DNA of 64,000 nucleotides from Bacillus_BD oryzisoli. Lineage in GTDB: Bacteria > Bacillota > Bacilli > Bacillales > Cytobacillaceae. The notes beneath the pieces are model-generated. The model had not been told where the DNA came from. It made no database searches and was given only the letters and a program-made list of their open reading frames with translations. Positions 1 to 8,275 of the stretch are shown in pieces. The position numbers and the translations under genes are program-made. Positions within the stretch are counted from its first letter, which is position 1. Each line of letters begins with the position of its first letter. The DNA lies in assembly GCF_036670025.1 (NCBI RefSeq), contig NZ_CP137640.1:2204001-2268000 (forward strand). Direction: 5' to 3'.

Positions 1-16
1 TCTAGGAGGGACATTG

Positions 17-1324
17 ATGGGGAAATATATTAGAGAAGACAAAGAGAAGTTGTCTTTCAAAGTCAATCGACAAGCATTTGTTAATCCAGAGATTTTAGAA
101 ACAGAGAGAGACGCTATTTTCAATAAGTGCTGGCTTTATATTGGACATGAATCTGAACTACCAAACAAAGGTGATTTCCATAGAAGAAAAGTTGGCGGAC
201 GTAACTTAATCTTTACTCGCAGCCAAGATGGCGAAATTCGCGCGTTCTATAACAGCTGTCCACACCGTGGAGCATTAGTTACTCGTGAAGCTTGTGGTAA
301 CTCTAAAGTATTCCGTTGCTTCTACCATGCATGGAGCTTTAATAACCAAGGTGAATTAGTTGGTATGCCTGATAAAGCAGGTTTCCCAAATGACCATAAC
401 TGTGATGGATCTAAAAACCTTGCTACAGTAAAGCGTCTTGAAAACTATCGCGGATTTATGTTTGTTAACTTCGACGATAACGCTATTTCTTTAGAAGATT
501 ACTTAGGAAACGCTAAAGAATATTTAGATTTAGTTGCTGACCAAGCATATGCTGCTGAAGATCCATCTCTTGGAATGGAAGTTCTAACAGATCCTCAACA
601 ATACAGCGTACGTGCTAACTGGAAGCTTCTAGGCGAAAACAGTGTTGACTTATACCATGGTGTACCAACACACAAAACTTATTTTGATATTGTTGCTACT
701 CGTGGCGGTACAATGGAAAAAGACAGTCTTATTGGTGAAGGTAAAGACCTTGGCGGCGGACATGCTGTTATGGAATACTACTCTGCATGGCCAAGACCAG
801 TAGGTAAATGGATCGAAGGTTACGGAGAAGAAGCAAAAGAAGTTATCGAAAAGAACATTGAAAGATTAGAAGCAAAATTCGGTAAAGAAAGAGCACACCG
901 TATTGCTAAGAAAAACCGTAATATCTGGATTTTCCCTAACCTAATCATCAATGATATCATGGCTATCACAATCAGAACTTTCTATCCAATCGAACCTGGA
1001 TATATTGAAGTAACTGGTTATGCATTAGCACCAAAAGCAGAAGGAGAAAACTTCAGACAAGTTCGTAACGATAGCTTCCTAGAATTCTTAGGACCATCAG
1101 GTTTCGCAACTCCAGACGACAACGAAGCACTTGAACTTTGTCAAGAAGGTTTCTTAAATGCTAAAGAAGTTGGCTGGAATGATATCTCTAAAGGTATGAA
1201 CAGAGAAGTACCTCAAGCAACAGACGAAGCACAAATGCGTGCATTCTGGCGTAGATGGAATGAATTAATGTTAGCTGAAGAAGCAAAAAGAGAAGGCAAA
1301 GAAGCTGAGGGGGTTAACGCATGA
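17..1324 (+). CDS. Rieske aromatic-ring-hydroxylating dioxygenase, alpha subunit
   Basis: Large catalytic subunit of a non-haem iron oxygenase that inserts O2 into an aromatic ring, using electrons delivered by a separate reductase/ferredoxin. Residues C81-x-H83 and C101-x2-H104 form the Rieske [2Fe-2S] site. The H214-x4-H219 pair (LYHGVPTH) with nearby acids forms the mononuclear iron site. Length of 435 aa is typical of the family. AGGAGGG sits 6 nt before the ATG at 17; an in-frame TTG at 14 is too close to it. The stop overlaps the beta-subunit start by 4 nt (ATGA), so the two are translationally coupled. Substrate cannot be told from sequence. Codon choice (CGT, GAA, AAC, GGT rich) looks like that of a well-expressed gene. 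No reductase gene follows; upstream genes are outside the window. Confidence 0.93.
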   Translation: MGKYIREDKEKLSFKVNRQAFVNPEILETERDAIFNKCWLYIGHESELPNKGDFHRRKVGGRNLIFTRSQDGEIRAFYNSCPHRGALVTREACGNSKVFRCFYHAWSFNNQGELVGMPDKAGFPNDHNCDGSKNLATVKRLENYRGFMFVNFDDNAISLEDYLGNAKEYLDLVADQAYAAEDPSLGMEVLTDPQQYSVRANWKLLGENSVDLYHGVPTHKTYFDIVATRGGTMEKDSLIGEGKDLGGGHAVMEYYSAWPRPVGKWIEGYGEEAKEVIEKNIERLEAKFGKERAHRIAKKNRNIWIFPNLIINDIMAITIRTFYPIEPGYIEVTGYALAPKAEGENFRQVRNDSFLEFLGPSGFATPDDNEALELCQEGFLNAKEVGWNDISKGMNREVPQATDEAQMRAFWRRWNELMLAEEAKREGKEAEGVNA

Positions 1325-1800
1325 ATATAACACGTCAAGAAGTTGAAGATTTTTTATACCGTGAGGCAGAATTACTTGATGAATGGAAAATGCAAGAATG
1401 GGCAAATTTATTTGCTAAAGAAGGAACATATGCAATTCCTCCTATCGGCAGCCCAAATGCAGATTTCAGAACAGCTTTATTCCTAGTACATGATGATAGA
1501 GCACGTCTTGAGCAAAGAGCATTGCGTTTGTTAAAGAAAGAAGCTCACGTTGAATTTCCACACTCAAAAACAACACATACTGTGTCTAACGTAAGAATCG
1601 TAAGCAATGAAGATGGAGTTGTCACTGTAAAAGCGAACTTCATCACATACCGTGCTAAGCGTGACTTCCTAGATCCATATGTTGGTGTTAATGAGTACAA
1701 ATTGGTAAATGAAGACGGCGAATTGAAAATTCTTTCTAAGAAAGTAATTCTTAACCTTGAAGCTTTACGCCCACAAGGTAAAGTAAGTATTATTCTATAA
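1321..1800 (+). CDS. Aromatic-ring-hydroxylating dioxygenase, beta subunit
   Basis: Small structural subunit of the alpha3beta3 dioxygenase, of the SnoaL/NTF2-like fold. At 159 aa it has the usual length. It begins with the family-typical acidic helix (EDFLYREAELLDEWKMQEW) and carries the conserved H-x-V-x-N-V-R-I stretch (THTVSNVRIVS). It starts inside the stop of the alpha gene, so the pair is one operon, and it is followed directly by a strong terminator. That makes beta the last gene of the transcript. No catalytic residues are expected in this subunit. Confidence 0.9.
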   Translation: MNITRQEVEDFLYREAELLDEWKMQEWANLFAKEGTYAIPPIGSPNADFRTALFLVHDDRARLEQRALRLLKKEAHVEFPHSKTTHTVSNVRIVSNEDGVVTVKANFITYRAKRDFLDPYVGVNEYKLVNEDGELKILSKKVILNLEALRPQGKVSIIL

Positions 1801-1808
1801 TTTCGCAA

Positions 1809-1840
1809 AACACGCTTGGAACATCCAAGCGTGTTTTTTA
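1809..1840 (+). terminator. Rho-independent terminator after the dioxygenase operon
   Basis: Twelve-bp perfect stem AACACGCTTGGA/TCCAAGCGTGTT with a 3-nt loop, followed by a T run. Confidence 0.92.
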
Positions 1841-2016
1841 CTCTAATTTATTTGTTCATTACATATTTTATTTATTTGACTTTTATCGGATGAATGGATT
1901 ATGTATAATATATTTTGTGAATAAATAAGTGAGTATCCAGCATTATCAATATCTAAAGGATGTTTAAGCTTATTTAATGATTTATTACATAAATTGTCGA
2001 AAGAGAGTGGGACTTT

Positions 2017-2736
2017 ATGGGTCGTAAGTGGAACAATATTAAGGAAAAAAAGGCTTCAAAAGATGCTAATACAAGTCGTATCTATGCCAAATTTGGAAAG
2101 GAAATATATGTAGCTGCGAAGCAGGGGGAACCAGACCCAGAATCAAATCAGTCTTTACGCTTTGTTTTAGAGCGTGCAAAAACATATAATGTACCAAGAC
2201 ATATTATTGATCGTGCGATTGAAAAGGCAAAGGGCGGTTCTGAAGAAAACTACGACGAGCTTCGCTATGAAGGCTTCGGTCCAAACGGATCAATGATTAT
2301 TGTTGATGCCTTAACAAATAATGTGAACCGTACAGCATCTGAAGTACGTGCTGCCTTTGGTAAAAACGGCGGAAACATGGGGGTAAGCGGATCGGTTGCT
2401 TATATGTTTGATGAAACAGCTGTAATCGGAGTTGAAGGAAAATCTTCGGATGAAGTGCTGGAGCTTTTAATGGAAGCCGACCTGGATGTCCGTGATATTC
2501 TTGAAGAAGATGATTCCGTTATTGTATATGCTGAACCGGATCAATTCCATGCTGTACAGGAAGCTTTTAAAACTGCAGGTGTAAGTGAATTTACCGTTGC
2601 AGAGCTCACCATGCTTGCCAAAAATGATGTGACATTACCAGAAGATGCAGTAGCGCAATTTGAAAAATTAATAGATGTTTTAGAAGATTTAGATGATGTT
2701 CAACAAGTGTATCACAATGTTGATTTAGGGGAATAA
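2017..2736 (+). CDS. YebC/PmpR (TACO1) family protein, YeeI-like
   Basis: 239-aa member of the YebC/PmpR family, named as transcriptional regulators and more recently linked to translation of difficult peptide stretches. The N-terminus MGRKWNNIKEKKASKDANTS is the family signature. The rest is the expected three-domain length, ending in VYHNVDLGE. The B. subtilis relative is YeeI rather than YrbC by overall feel. The start is ATG with GAGAGTGG upstream. Its last 50 bp, including the stop, are duplicated at 5953-6002. The gene has thus served as the attachment site of an integrated element, and its coding sequence has been kept intact. Its likely original terminator now lies 3.2 kb downstream, after the second copy. 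Confidence 0.92.
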   Translation: MGRKWNNIKEKKASKDANTSRIYAKFGKEIYVAAKQGEPDPESNQSLRFVLERAKTYNVPRHIIDRAIEKAKGGSEENYDELRYEGFGPNGSMIIVDALTNNVNRTASEVRAAFGKNGGNMGVSGSVAYMFDETAVIGVEGKSSDEVLELLMEADLDVRDILEEDDSVIVYAEPDQFHAVQEAFKTAGVSEFTVAELTMLAKNDVTLPEDAVAQFEKLIDVLEDLDDVQQVYHNVDLGE

Positions 2737-2737
2737 T
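2688..2737 (+). repeat. attachment-site repeat, left copy (inside yebC 3' end)
   Basis: Fifty bases identical to 5953-6002, beginning TTTAGATGATG and ending GGGGAATAAT. The copy encodes the last residues and stop of the YebC-family gene. A perfect 50-bp direct repeat flanking a recombinase gene is the hallmark of site-specific integration. Confidence 0.9.
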
Positions 2738-2883
2738 CAGTCGTTCCAAGGGTTTGAAGGCGATTATTAAACCTTAAAATTTAACTAACTGTGATATACT
2801 ACTAAAAAATAACAGAAATTTATATTGATAAACGTTTAACCCACTTTTTGTATGAAAAATCATATGAAAGGTGGGTTTTTTCT

Positions 2884-3796
2884 GTGTTCTTAGAGGATAT
2901 TTATAAAGAATTTTTTTATGAATTAGAAATTAAAAATTACAGTTCGCAAACAATTAAAGGGTACAAAAATAATAACTTAGCATTCATCAATTATTTAAAA
3001 AATGAATTTAACATTGAAGAAGTGGAGGATATTACAACAAAACATATTAAATCCTATCTTATGAATTTAAAAAAATAAAGGACTAACTGAATTGTATGTA
3101 AACACTATTCTCAAGAATATGCTCTCATTTTTTCGATTTATAGTTGAGGAAGGCTATATTGCAGAAAAGAGAAATCCGATTCTATCTGTAAAATTTATGC
3201 GTGAACCTAAAACAATAATTAAAATATTCACTGATGAAGAAATAAAACGAATGATAAATGTATACGGTACTCAAACCTATCTAGATATGAGAAATCGACT
3301 TATCTTAATGTTTCTCGTTGACTTGGGCATTAGAAACCTTGAATTATGTTCACTGACCCATATCGATATTTTACAAACCACAATCAAGATAAAGGGTAAG
3401 GGTAATAAAGAAAGACAACTTTACATTTCCCCTCTGCTAAAAAAGTACATGATCTAATATGAGAGAATTAAAGAGATGAATTTTAAGGATAAGATTATGA
3501 CAGATTCTAATTACTTTTTATCAAGAAACGGTAAAGTGTTGACGGTTAATACAATTGAGATTATTTTAAAAAAAGCGGGGAAAAAAGCAAAAGCAAGAGA
3601 ATTGATACGTTGTCCTCCGTATACCATTCGTCATTATTATGCTCAGAAACAATTGAAATTAGGCTTAGATGTGTACTCACTTTCGTGGTTATTAGGACAT
3701 GAATCAACCCACATTATAACAAGATACTTACAATCATTGAAAGATGAAAACTTTGTAGAATTAGCGAAATCTACAAATCCGCTTTCAAACTTATGA
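2884..3796 (+). pseudogene. tyrosine recombinase/integrase (XerC/D-like), broken
   Basis: Three consecutive pieces together make one phage-type tyrosine recombinase. Piece one (GTG 2884 with AAAGGTGGG upstream) is the SAM-like core-binding domain and ends in a poly-A run near 3070, where a 1-nt frameshift restores reading into piece two. Piece two (to 3457) carries the first catalytic Arg (LGIRNLELCSL) and the Lys strand (KGKGNKERQL), and ends in an in-frame TAA. Piece three (to 3796) carries TIRHYYAQ, GHES and the Tyr of ITRYLQS. The usual His three residues before the second Arg is Tyr (PPYTIRH). Together they total about 300 codons, a normal length. A terminator-like hairpin (AACCCAC/GTGGGTT) overlaps its start region. 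Confidence 0.87.
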
Positions 3797-3915
3797 TTTA
3801 ACCTGATGGTTCAACAAATTACTAAATAATCTTAAACATAGCAATGCTAATATTGCTGTAAAGAAACGAGAAGTAAAGGGAACGATATTAAAAACAACTT
3901 GAGGAGGTGTTTTAA

Positions 3916-4050
3916 ATGAATGCAGAAGAAAAACTCGAAGAAATAAAAAATATATGCCAATCCATCACTCAACTAGATTTTGATCAATTTACTTCTAATG
4001 ATGATCAAATTGAACTAGCCGAAGTTATTTTAGCGATTATTGGAAAATAA
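3916..4050 (+). CDS. 44-aa acidic small protein inside the integrated element
   Basis: Reads MNAEEKLEEIKNICQSITQL and on to AIIGK, ending at 4050. It has a near-consensus ribosome site (GAGGAGGTG at 3901-3909) 6 nt before the ATG. Helical and acidic, with no recognised domain. It is the only apparently intact gene in the decayed element and is closed by a terminator at 4182-4212. I do not recognise the family. Confidence 0.6.
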   Translation: MNAEEKLEEIKNICQSITQLDFDQFTSNDDQIELAEVILAIIGK

Positions 4051-4181
4051 ACGATTTTTGCTTCGGAACAATTCAAGGAGATAAATTATCACAGTATTCA
4101 CCATTAAAATTAATTGATGATGATAAAGAACGAAGGAAAACGAGAACTAAAAGGAACTATAAATAATATTTTAAATAATGA

Positions 4182-4212
4182 AGCTCAGCCAATATGGCTA
4201 GGGCTTTTTTTA
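4182..4212 (+). terminator. Terminator within the integrated element
   Basis: Stem AGCTC-AGCC / GGCT-A-GGGCT with loop AATAT and a run of seven T. Follows the 44-aa gene and some non-coding debris. Confidence 0.75.
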
Positions 4213-4424
4213 TATATAAAAGTACGAAAAAGATATTATTGTATTTACATTTGCTAACGATAACCTTGGATTAGCCACTCGTGATATTTACGAAATATTA
4301 TTGATTCAACGTCCAAATCAATATCCTATCTTGAATAAGGAGTTTGCTTATAGTGAGACCGATATCGAATAAACTGCATTACAAAATCGCCTTTATTAAA
4401 AGATAAAGAAAAAACTCAAAAGCG

Positions 4425-5135
4425 TAAAGGGTTAACGATTGTAACAATGAGGTTAACGCTTAAAGTTTCCTGAGCTTTTAACAATAGATATTCCCAAAAT
4501 GACTGTTCTTGATTGGGAGATTATTGTAAAAGATTCACAAGGTAAACCTGATTTCGAGACAATGATGGAGAGGTTTCAATCAAAGAAATCCAATCATTTA
4601 ATTCAGTTTTGTGTATTCGATGTAATTTATTATAAAGGCAAAAGAGTTAATTTACCTTAATTAGAGAGAAAAGAGCTGCTTGAAGGTATTCTCAACCAGA
4701 AAGAAAATATTGTGAAAGTACAATGGATGGTCGGTAATGGTGAATCATACTTCGATGTAGTTCGAAAAAATAACCTTAAAGGAATTGTCCTTAAAAAAGC
4801 TGATTCAAAATACAAAATTGGAAGCCGTTCACACGATTGGTTGAAAGTGATTAACTATCAGTATGTTGATACGTATATTACTGGCTTAAGTAAGAATCTA
4901 TTTGGACTTTTACTGGCTGTAGAACAGGATGGTAAATCAAAGCCGGGTGGGATTTATGGAGTTCATGAAACCTGACGCTAAAAAAGAGTTTTATAAACAA
5001 TATCATAATTATATTGTGGAGGAGAATAAGATTTTTATTTTTCTAGAACCTAAGATTAAATGCCGTGTGAAATTTAGAAACTATACAAAAGCTGGATTGT
5101 TAAGGATTCCTTCTTTTGTTGAATATATATCGTAA
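4425..5135 (+). pseudogene. ATP-dependent DNA ligase remnant (LigB/YoqV-like)
   Basis: Reconstructs as the middle and C-terminal part of a small ATP-dependent ligase. Readable pieces are FPELLTIDIPKMTVLDWEII, then FCVFDVIYYKGKRV, a stop (TTACCTTAA), then GIVLKKADSKYKIGSRSHDW and LKVINYQYVDTYITG. After a frameshift near 4960 comes a tail with KAGLLRIPSF. These correspond to nucleotidyltransferase motifs III to V and the OB-fold. The motif I lysine region is not found, and motif III reads LDWE where LDGE is normal. At least two frameshifts and one stop make it non-functional. Confidence 0.75.
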
Positions 5136-5193
5136 ATCAATCAAGCATCCATTAGGGTGTCTTTATATATTTGATGTAAAAAAACAAAAATAA

Positions 5194-5531
5194 TTGAAAA
5201 GGGATATGGAGTTAATTAGAAAAATATTGATGGAAATTGAACAAAAGGAAAGTCCATCTTCTTGGATAGAGTTGTCATATGATGATTATTCTAATGATGA
5301 AATAAACTACCATGTAAAATTATTATCAGAGGCACGCTTAATAGTAGCTGATTTTTATATCGGTGGACATTCAACTCAAAGACTAACATGGGAAGGACAT
5401 GAGTTTTTAGAATCAATTAAAAAGTTTGGAACAAGGTTAAAGATACAGTTAAAGAAAAAGGTGGAGGTATTTCATTTGAAGTACTTAAATCTCTTGCAGT
5501 TCAATTATTGAAACAGTTATTTTTAGGATGA
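5194..5531 (+). pseudogene. DUF2513 protein, frameshifted near its 3' end
   Basis: Starts MKRDMELIRKILMEIEQ, the opening typical of DUF2513 (small phage-linked winged-helix-like proteins), then INYHVKLLSEA and RLTWEGHEFLESI. The reading frame then slips near 5430. In the other frame the expected tail VWNKVKDTVKEKGGGISFEV continues to a TGA at 5529-5531. The start codon is TTG with no ribosome site, another sign of decay. Confidence 0.72.
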
Positions 5532-5639
5532 AAATTTAGGCACTCCCATTTTGAGGGTGTATTTTATTAATTAATTTCATTAAAAAAATCAATCAAAAAA
5601 CTAATTGTAACGCTAATTTAATCTATTAACCTTTATTTT

Positions 5640-5831
5640 AATTATCATATAGAAGTAACAGGGGAAGTTACAAAGAATAGAGGGCTATGATGATGAATAC
5701 AGACCTGTTTTATTATACAATATAAGGTGAAGCAAATTTCTATTCCTTCCATTATAGATAATAAGTCAATTTCAGGCACTCAATTATTGTTGGCTGATAT
5801 TAATTCTATAGCTGTGATAGTGGATAAATGA
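5640..5831 (+). pseudogene. unidentified coding remnant
   Basis: Three short stretches in different frames look like one former gene: EVTGEVTKNRG, then YDDEYRPVLLYNI, then a run of about 35 codons (VKQISIPSIIDNK to AVIVDK) ending at 5831. I cannot assign a family. It lies between the DUF2513 relic and the right attachment repeat. The rest of 5532-5952 is AT-rich, with a weak hairpin near 5539-5560. Confidence 0.4.
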
Positions 5832-5952
5832 ATGATGATATACTGTTTCTAAGATATTGTAAAATTCAACCATATAAATTATAATAAATGTGTAAAATCT
5901 CATACTTAAAGTGCGTGTTAAAACGTTGTTATATCAATGTTCACTGTTAAAT

Positions 5953-6002
5953 TTTAGATGATGTTCAACAAGTGTATCACAATGTTGATTTAGGGGAATA
6001 AT
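5953..6002 (+). repeat. attachment-site repeat, right copy
   Basis: Perfect copy of 2688-2737. It has no upstream gene body, so it is a 3'-end fragment of the yebC-family gene, directly followed by what looks like that gene's original terminator. Confidence 0.9.
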
Positions 6003-6009
6003 TCCCGTA

Positions 6010-6046
6010 AGAGCAGACTTTTTATAAAAAAGATCTGCTCTTTTTA
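6010..6046 (+). terminator. Terminator, probably the original one of the yebC-family gene
   Basis: GAGCAGA/TCTGCTC stem then TTTTT, 8 nt after the right attachment repeat. Confidence 0.85.
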
Positions 6047-6123
6047 ATAACTTTTTCCAGTTCAAATGTTTTCAATCTTCCCTTCATGCATGATAATGAA
6101 AATAGTTAGATTAGCAGAAGGAA

Positions 6124-8232
6124 GTGAGGAGTTTGTATCGATTTCGAAAGGGAATCGTAATTATTTGGATTATTTTAACACTTTTTATGGGGTATTTTGC
6201 GTTTCAGCTCCCTGGTATTCTTTCCGGAAGTGGTTTCGAAATGGAAGGGAGTTATGCAAGAACACAGAAAGTATTAGAAGAAGAATTTAATCAGGATCCA
6301 AGACCGTTGATTCTATTATTTGAAAAGGAAAAAGGCGCATCAAAGAGTAAATTTGAGGAGTTTATCTATGAAACGGTAAATCATTTATTGGAAGAGTATG
6401 ATGGGGAAGCGGCACCGCCACAGTATAAAAATGATTACGCATATGTCTCCCTTTCTCTTAAGGATGACACTAATATCGATAAAATAAAGTCTCATTTACC
6501 GAAGCATGAAGAATTTGCAGTCTTTCTTACAGGAAGTAAGGTCATTGAAGAAGAAATGAGCCAAGGTTCACAAACGGATTTAAAAAATGCCGAAATGATT
6601 GGACTTCCCATTGCACTGATTGTACTGCTTATCGCTTTTGGAGGTTTGGTTGCTGCAGGCATACCGATTGTGATCGGGATAATTGCTGTCTTGTCAACGA
6701 TGGGGATTGTCTATTTATTGGGCCATTATATAAATCTCTCCATTTTTGTTTTAAATGTCGTCCCAATGATCGGGCTTGCGCTTAGCATTGATTTTGCCCT
6801 ACTTTATATTAATCGCTTCCGCGAAGAATTGACTAAACATCCTGTCAAGCAGGCCATTGCAAATACAACGAAAACAGCTGGACGTTCCATTGCTTTTTCT
6901 GGTATCTGCGTCGCTTTGGGCTTATCTGGGATGTTATTCATTGAAGTAGATATTTTCCGTTCGGTCGCTATTGGCGGGATTGCTGTTGTCATCGTTTCGG
7001 TATTATCAGCATTAACCTTTTTACCTGCCTTTTTATCGTTAATTGGCCATAAAATAAATAAAGCCATGATTATAAAGGGAACTCAGAATCAACAAGCAAA
7101 GTGGAAAAAATTTGCATCCTTTGTGATGAAGCGTCCGATTTTGATGACACTTGCTTCTCTCATTCTTTTAACCATTGCTTTATTACCGATAAAGGATATG
7201 GAGCTGGAAATTCCAGATGCTACCGCATTACCAGCAGACAGTGAAACGAGAATTGCCTATGAAATATTCGAAGATAACTTTCTACCAAGTGATGAGTCCA
7301 ATGTCATCTTTGTCCTTCAAACAAAGGATAATCTGTTAACGAAAAAATCCCTCCTCAAGGTTGAAGACTTTATTTCAAAGCTTGAAGAAGAAGGCCTTGT
7401 TAACAAAGTAGATTCTATTTTTTCTGCTGCCGGCGTTCATACGGAAGAGTTTCTTGCAATAATACAGAATACACAGATGAAAACACAGGTTCAGCCTTTA
7501 TTAGACTCATTTACAACAAATAATAAGACACTTTTATATGTGACGATCGATGCACCCGCTACATCAGAAAAGGCAAAGGATTGGGTACGTGATATAGAAG
7601 GGGAAGATATGCCATTAAGTTTTACTGTCGGGGGATTTTCAAAGTTTAATCAGGAAATATTTGATGAAATTTATGAAAAAGTCCCGCTCGGACTCTTATT
7701 GATTATAGGCTCGACTTACTTGATTTTACTCGTTGCCTTCCGCTCTGTATTGATTCCTTTAAAAGCGATCTTGATGAATATGTTTTCATTAGGCGCAGCA
7801 TTTGGAATTGTTGTGTGGATATTCCAAGAAGGACATTTAGGCAACGCCCCTACGGCCATCGGGCTAATGATACCGGTTATTGCATTTGCAGTCGTTTTTG
7901 GTCTCAGTATGGATTATGAGGTATTTTTAATTTCACGGATTCAAGAAGAATATCTTCGTACAAAAGATAATAATTTAGCGACATTGCAAGGACTGACTAT
8001 CACAAGCAAAATTATCACGGCTGCCGCAGCAATTATGATTGTCGTAACGGGAGCATTTGCCTTCACTGAAATAGTTCCTGTCAAACAAATAGGAATAGCC
8101 GTAGCGTTATCTATCTTAATTGATGCAACCATCGTACGGATGATTCTCGTACCTTCCTTAATGAAGTTATTAGGGGATTGGAACTGGTGGGTGCCTTTTA
8201 AAAGGGAAAAGGTTAGAAAACCCGGAAAATAA
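6124..8232 (+). CDS. MMPL/RND-superfamily membrane transporter (YdfJ-like)
   Basis: 702-aa integral membrane protein with two tandem repeats. Each repeat has one N-terminal helix, a roughly 130-150-residue extracytoplasmic loop and a block of five helices (about 155-310 and 550-690). The acidic residues typical of proton-coupled MMPL exporters are present in SIDFALLYINRFRE and SMDYEVFLISRIQEE. It probably exports lipids or lipophilic toxic compounds, or takes part in antibiotic resistance; the substrate is not shown. The start is taken as GTG 6124 after GAAGGA; a TTG at 6133 is possible. Monocistronic, closed by a strong hairpin overlapping its stop codon. Confidence 0.88.
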   Translation: MRSLYRFRKGIVIIWIILTLFMGYFAFQLPGILSGSGFEMEGSYARTQKVLEEEFNQDPRPLILLFEKEKGASKSKFEEFIYETVNHLLEEYDGEAAPPQYKNDYAYVSLSLKDDTNIDKIKSHLPKHEEFAVFLTGSKVIEEEMSQGSQTDLKNAEMIGLPIALIVLLIAFGGLVAAGIPIVIGIIAVLSTMGIVYLLGHYINLSIFVLNVVPMIGLALSIDFALLYINRFREELTKHPVKQAIANTTKTAGRSIAFSGICVALGLSGMLFIEVDIFRSVAIGGIAVVIVSVLSALTFLPAFLSLIGHKINKAMIIKGTQNQQAKWKKFASFVMKRPILMTLASLILLTIALLPIKDMELEIPDATALPADSETRIAYEIFEDNFLPSDESNVIFVLQTKDNLLTKKSLLKVEDFISKLEEEGLVNKVDSIFSAAGVHTEEFLAIIQNTQMKTQVQPLLDSFTTNNKTLLYVTIDAPATSEKAKDWVRDIEGEDMPLSFTVGGFSKFNQEIFDEIYEKVPLGLLLIIGSTYLILLVAFRSVLIPLKAILMNMFSLGAAFGIVVWIFQEGHLGNAPTAIGLMIPVIAFAVVFGLSMDYEVFLISRIQEEYLRTKDNNLATLQGLTITSKIITAAAAIMIVVTGAFAFTEIVPVKQIGIAVALSILIDATIVRMILVPSLMKLLGDWNWWVPFKREKVRKPGK

Positions 8233-8245
8233 TTCCGGGTTTTCT
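8217..8245. terminator. Bidirectional terminator between convergent genes
   Basis: AAAACCCGGAA/TTCCGGGTTTT, loop AATAA, T-rich on both sides. It contains the stop codon of the MMPL gene and serves the minus-strand gene that ends at 8276. Confidence 0.9.
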
Positions 8246-8275
8246 ATTTGTATCCACAAATCATTTTGACTGCAT

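Larger units (their letters stand above)
2738..6002 (+). mobile_element. decayed integrative element inserted in the 3' end of the yebC-family gene
   Basis: A 3.27-kb AT-rich insert bounded by the 50-bp direct repeats at 2688-2737 and 5953-6002. The recombinase gene lies next to the left repeat, reading inwards, as is usual. Contents in order are: recombinase (frameshift plus stop), an intact 44-aa gene, a terminator, relics of an ATP-dependent DNA ligase, a frameshifted DUF2513 gene, and one unidentified relic. DUF2513 and the SPbeta-type ligase are phage-associated families, so a defective prophage or phage-derived island is the best reading. With the recombinase broken, it should be immobile. 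Confidence 0.85.

Noticed and set aside
1545..1808. Minus-strand frame opposite the dioxygenase beta subunit
   Set aside because: Shadow of a clear gene, no start signals.
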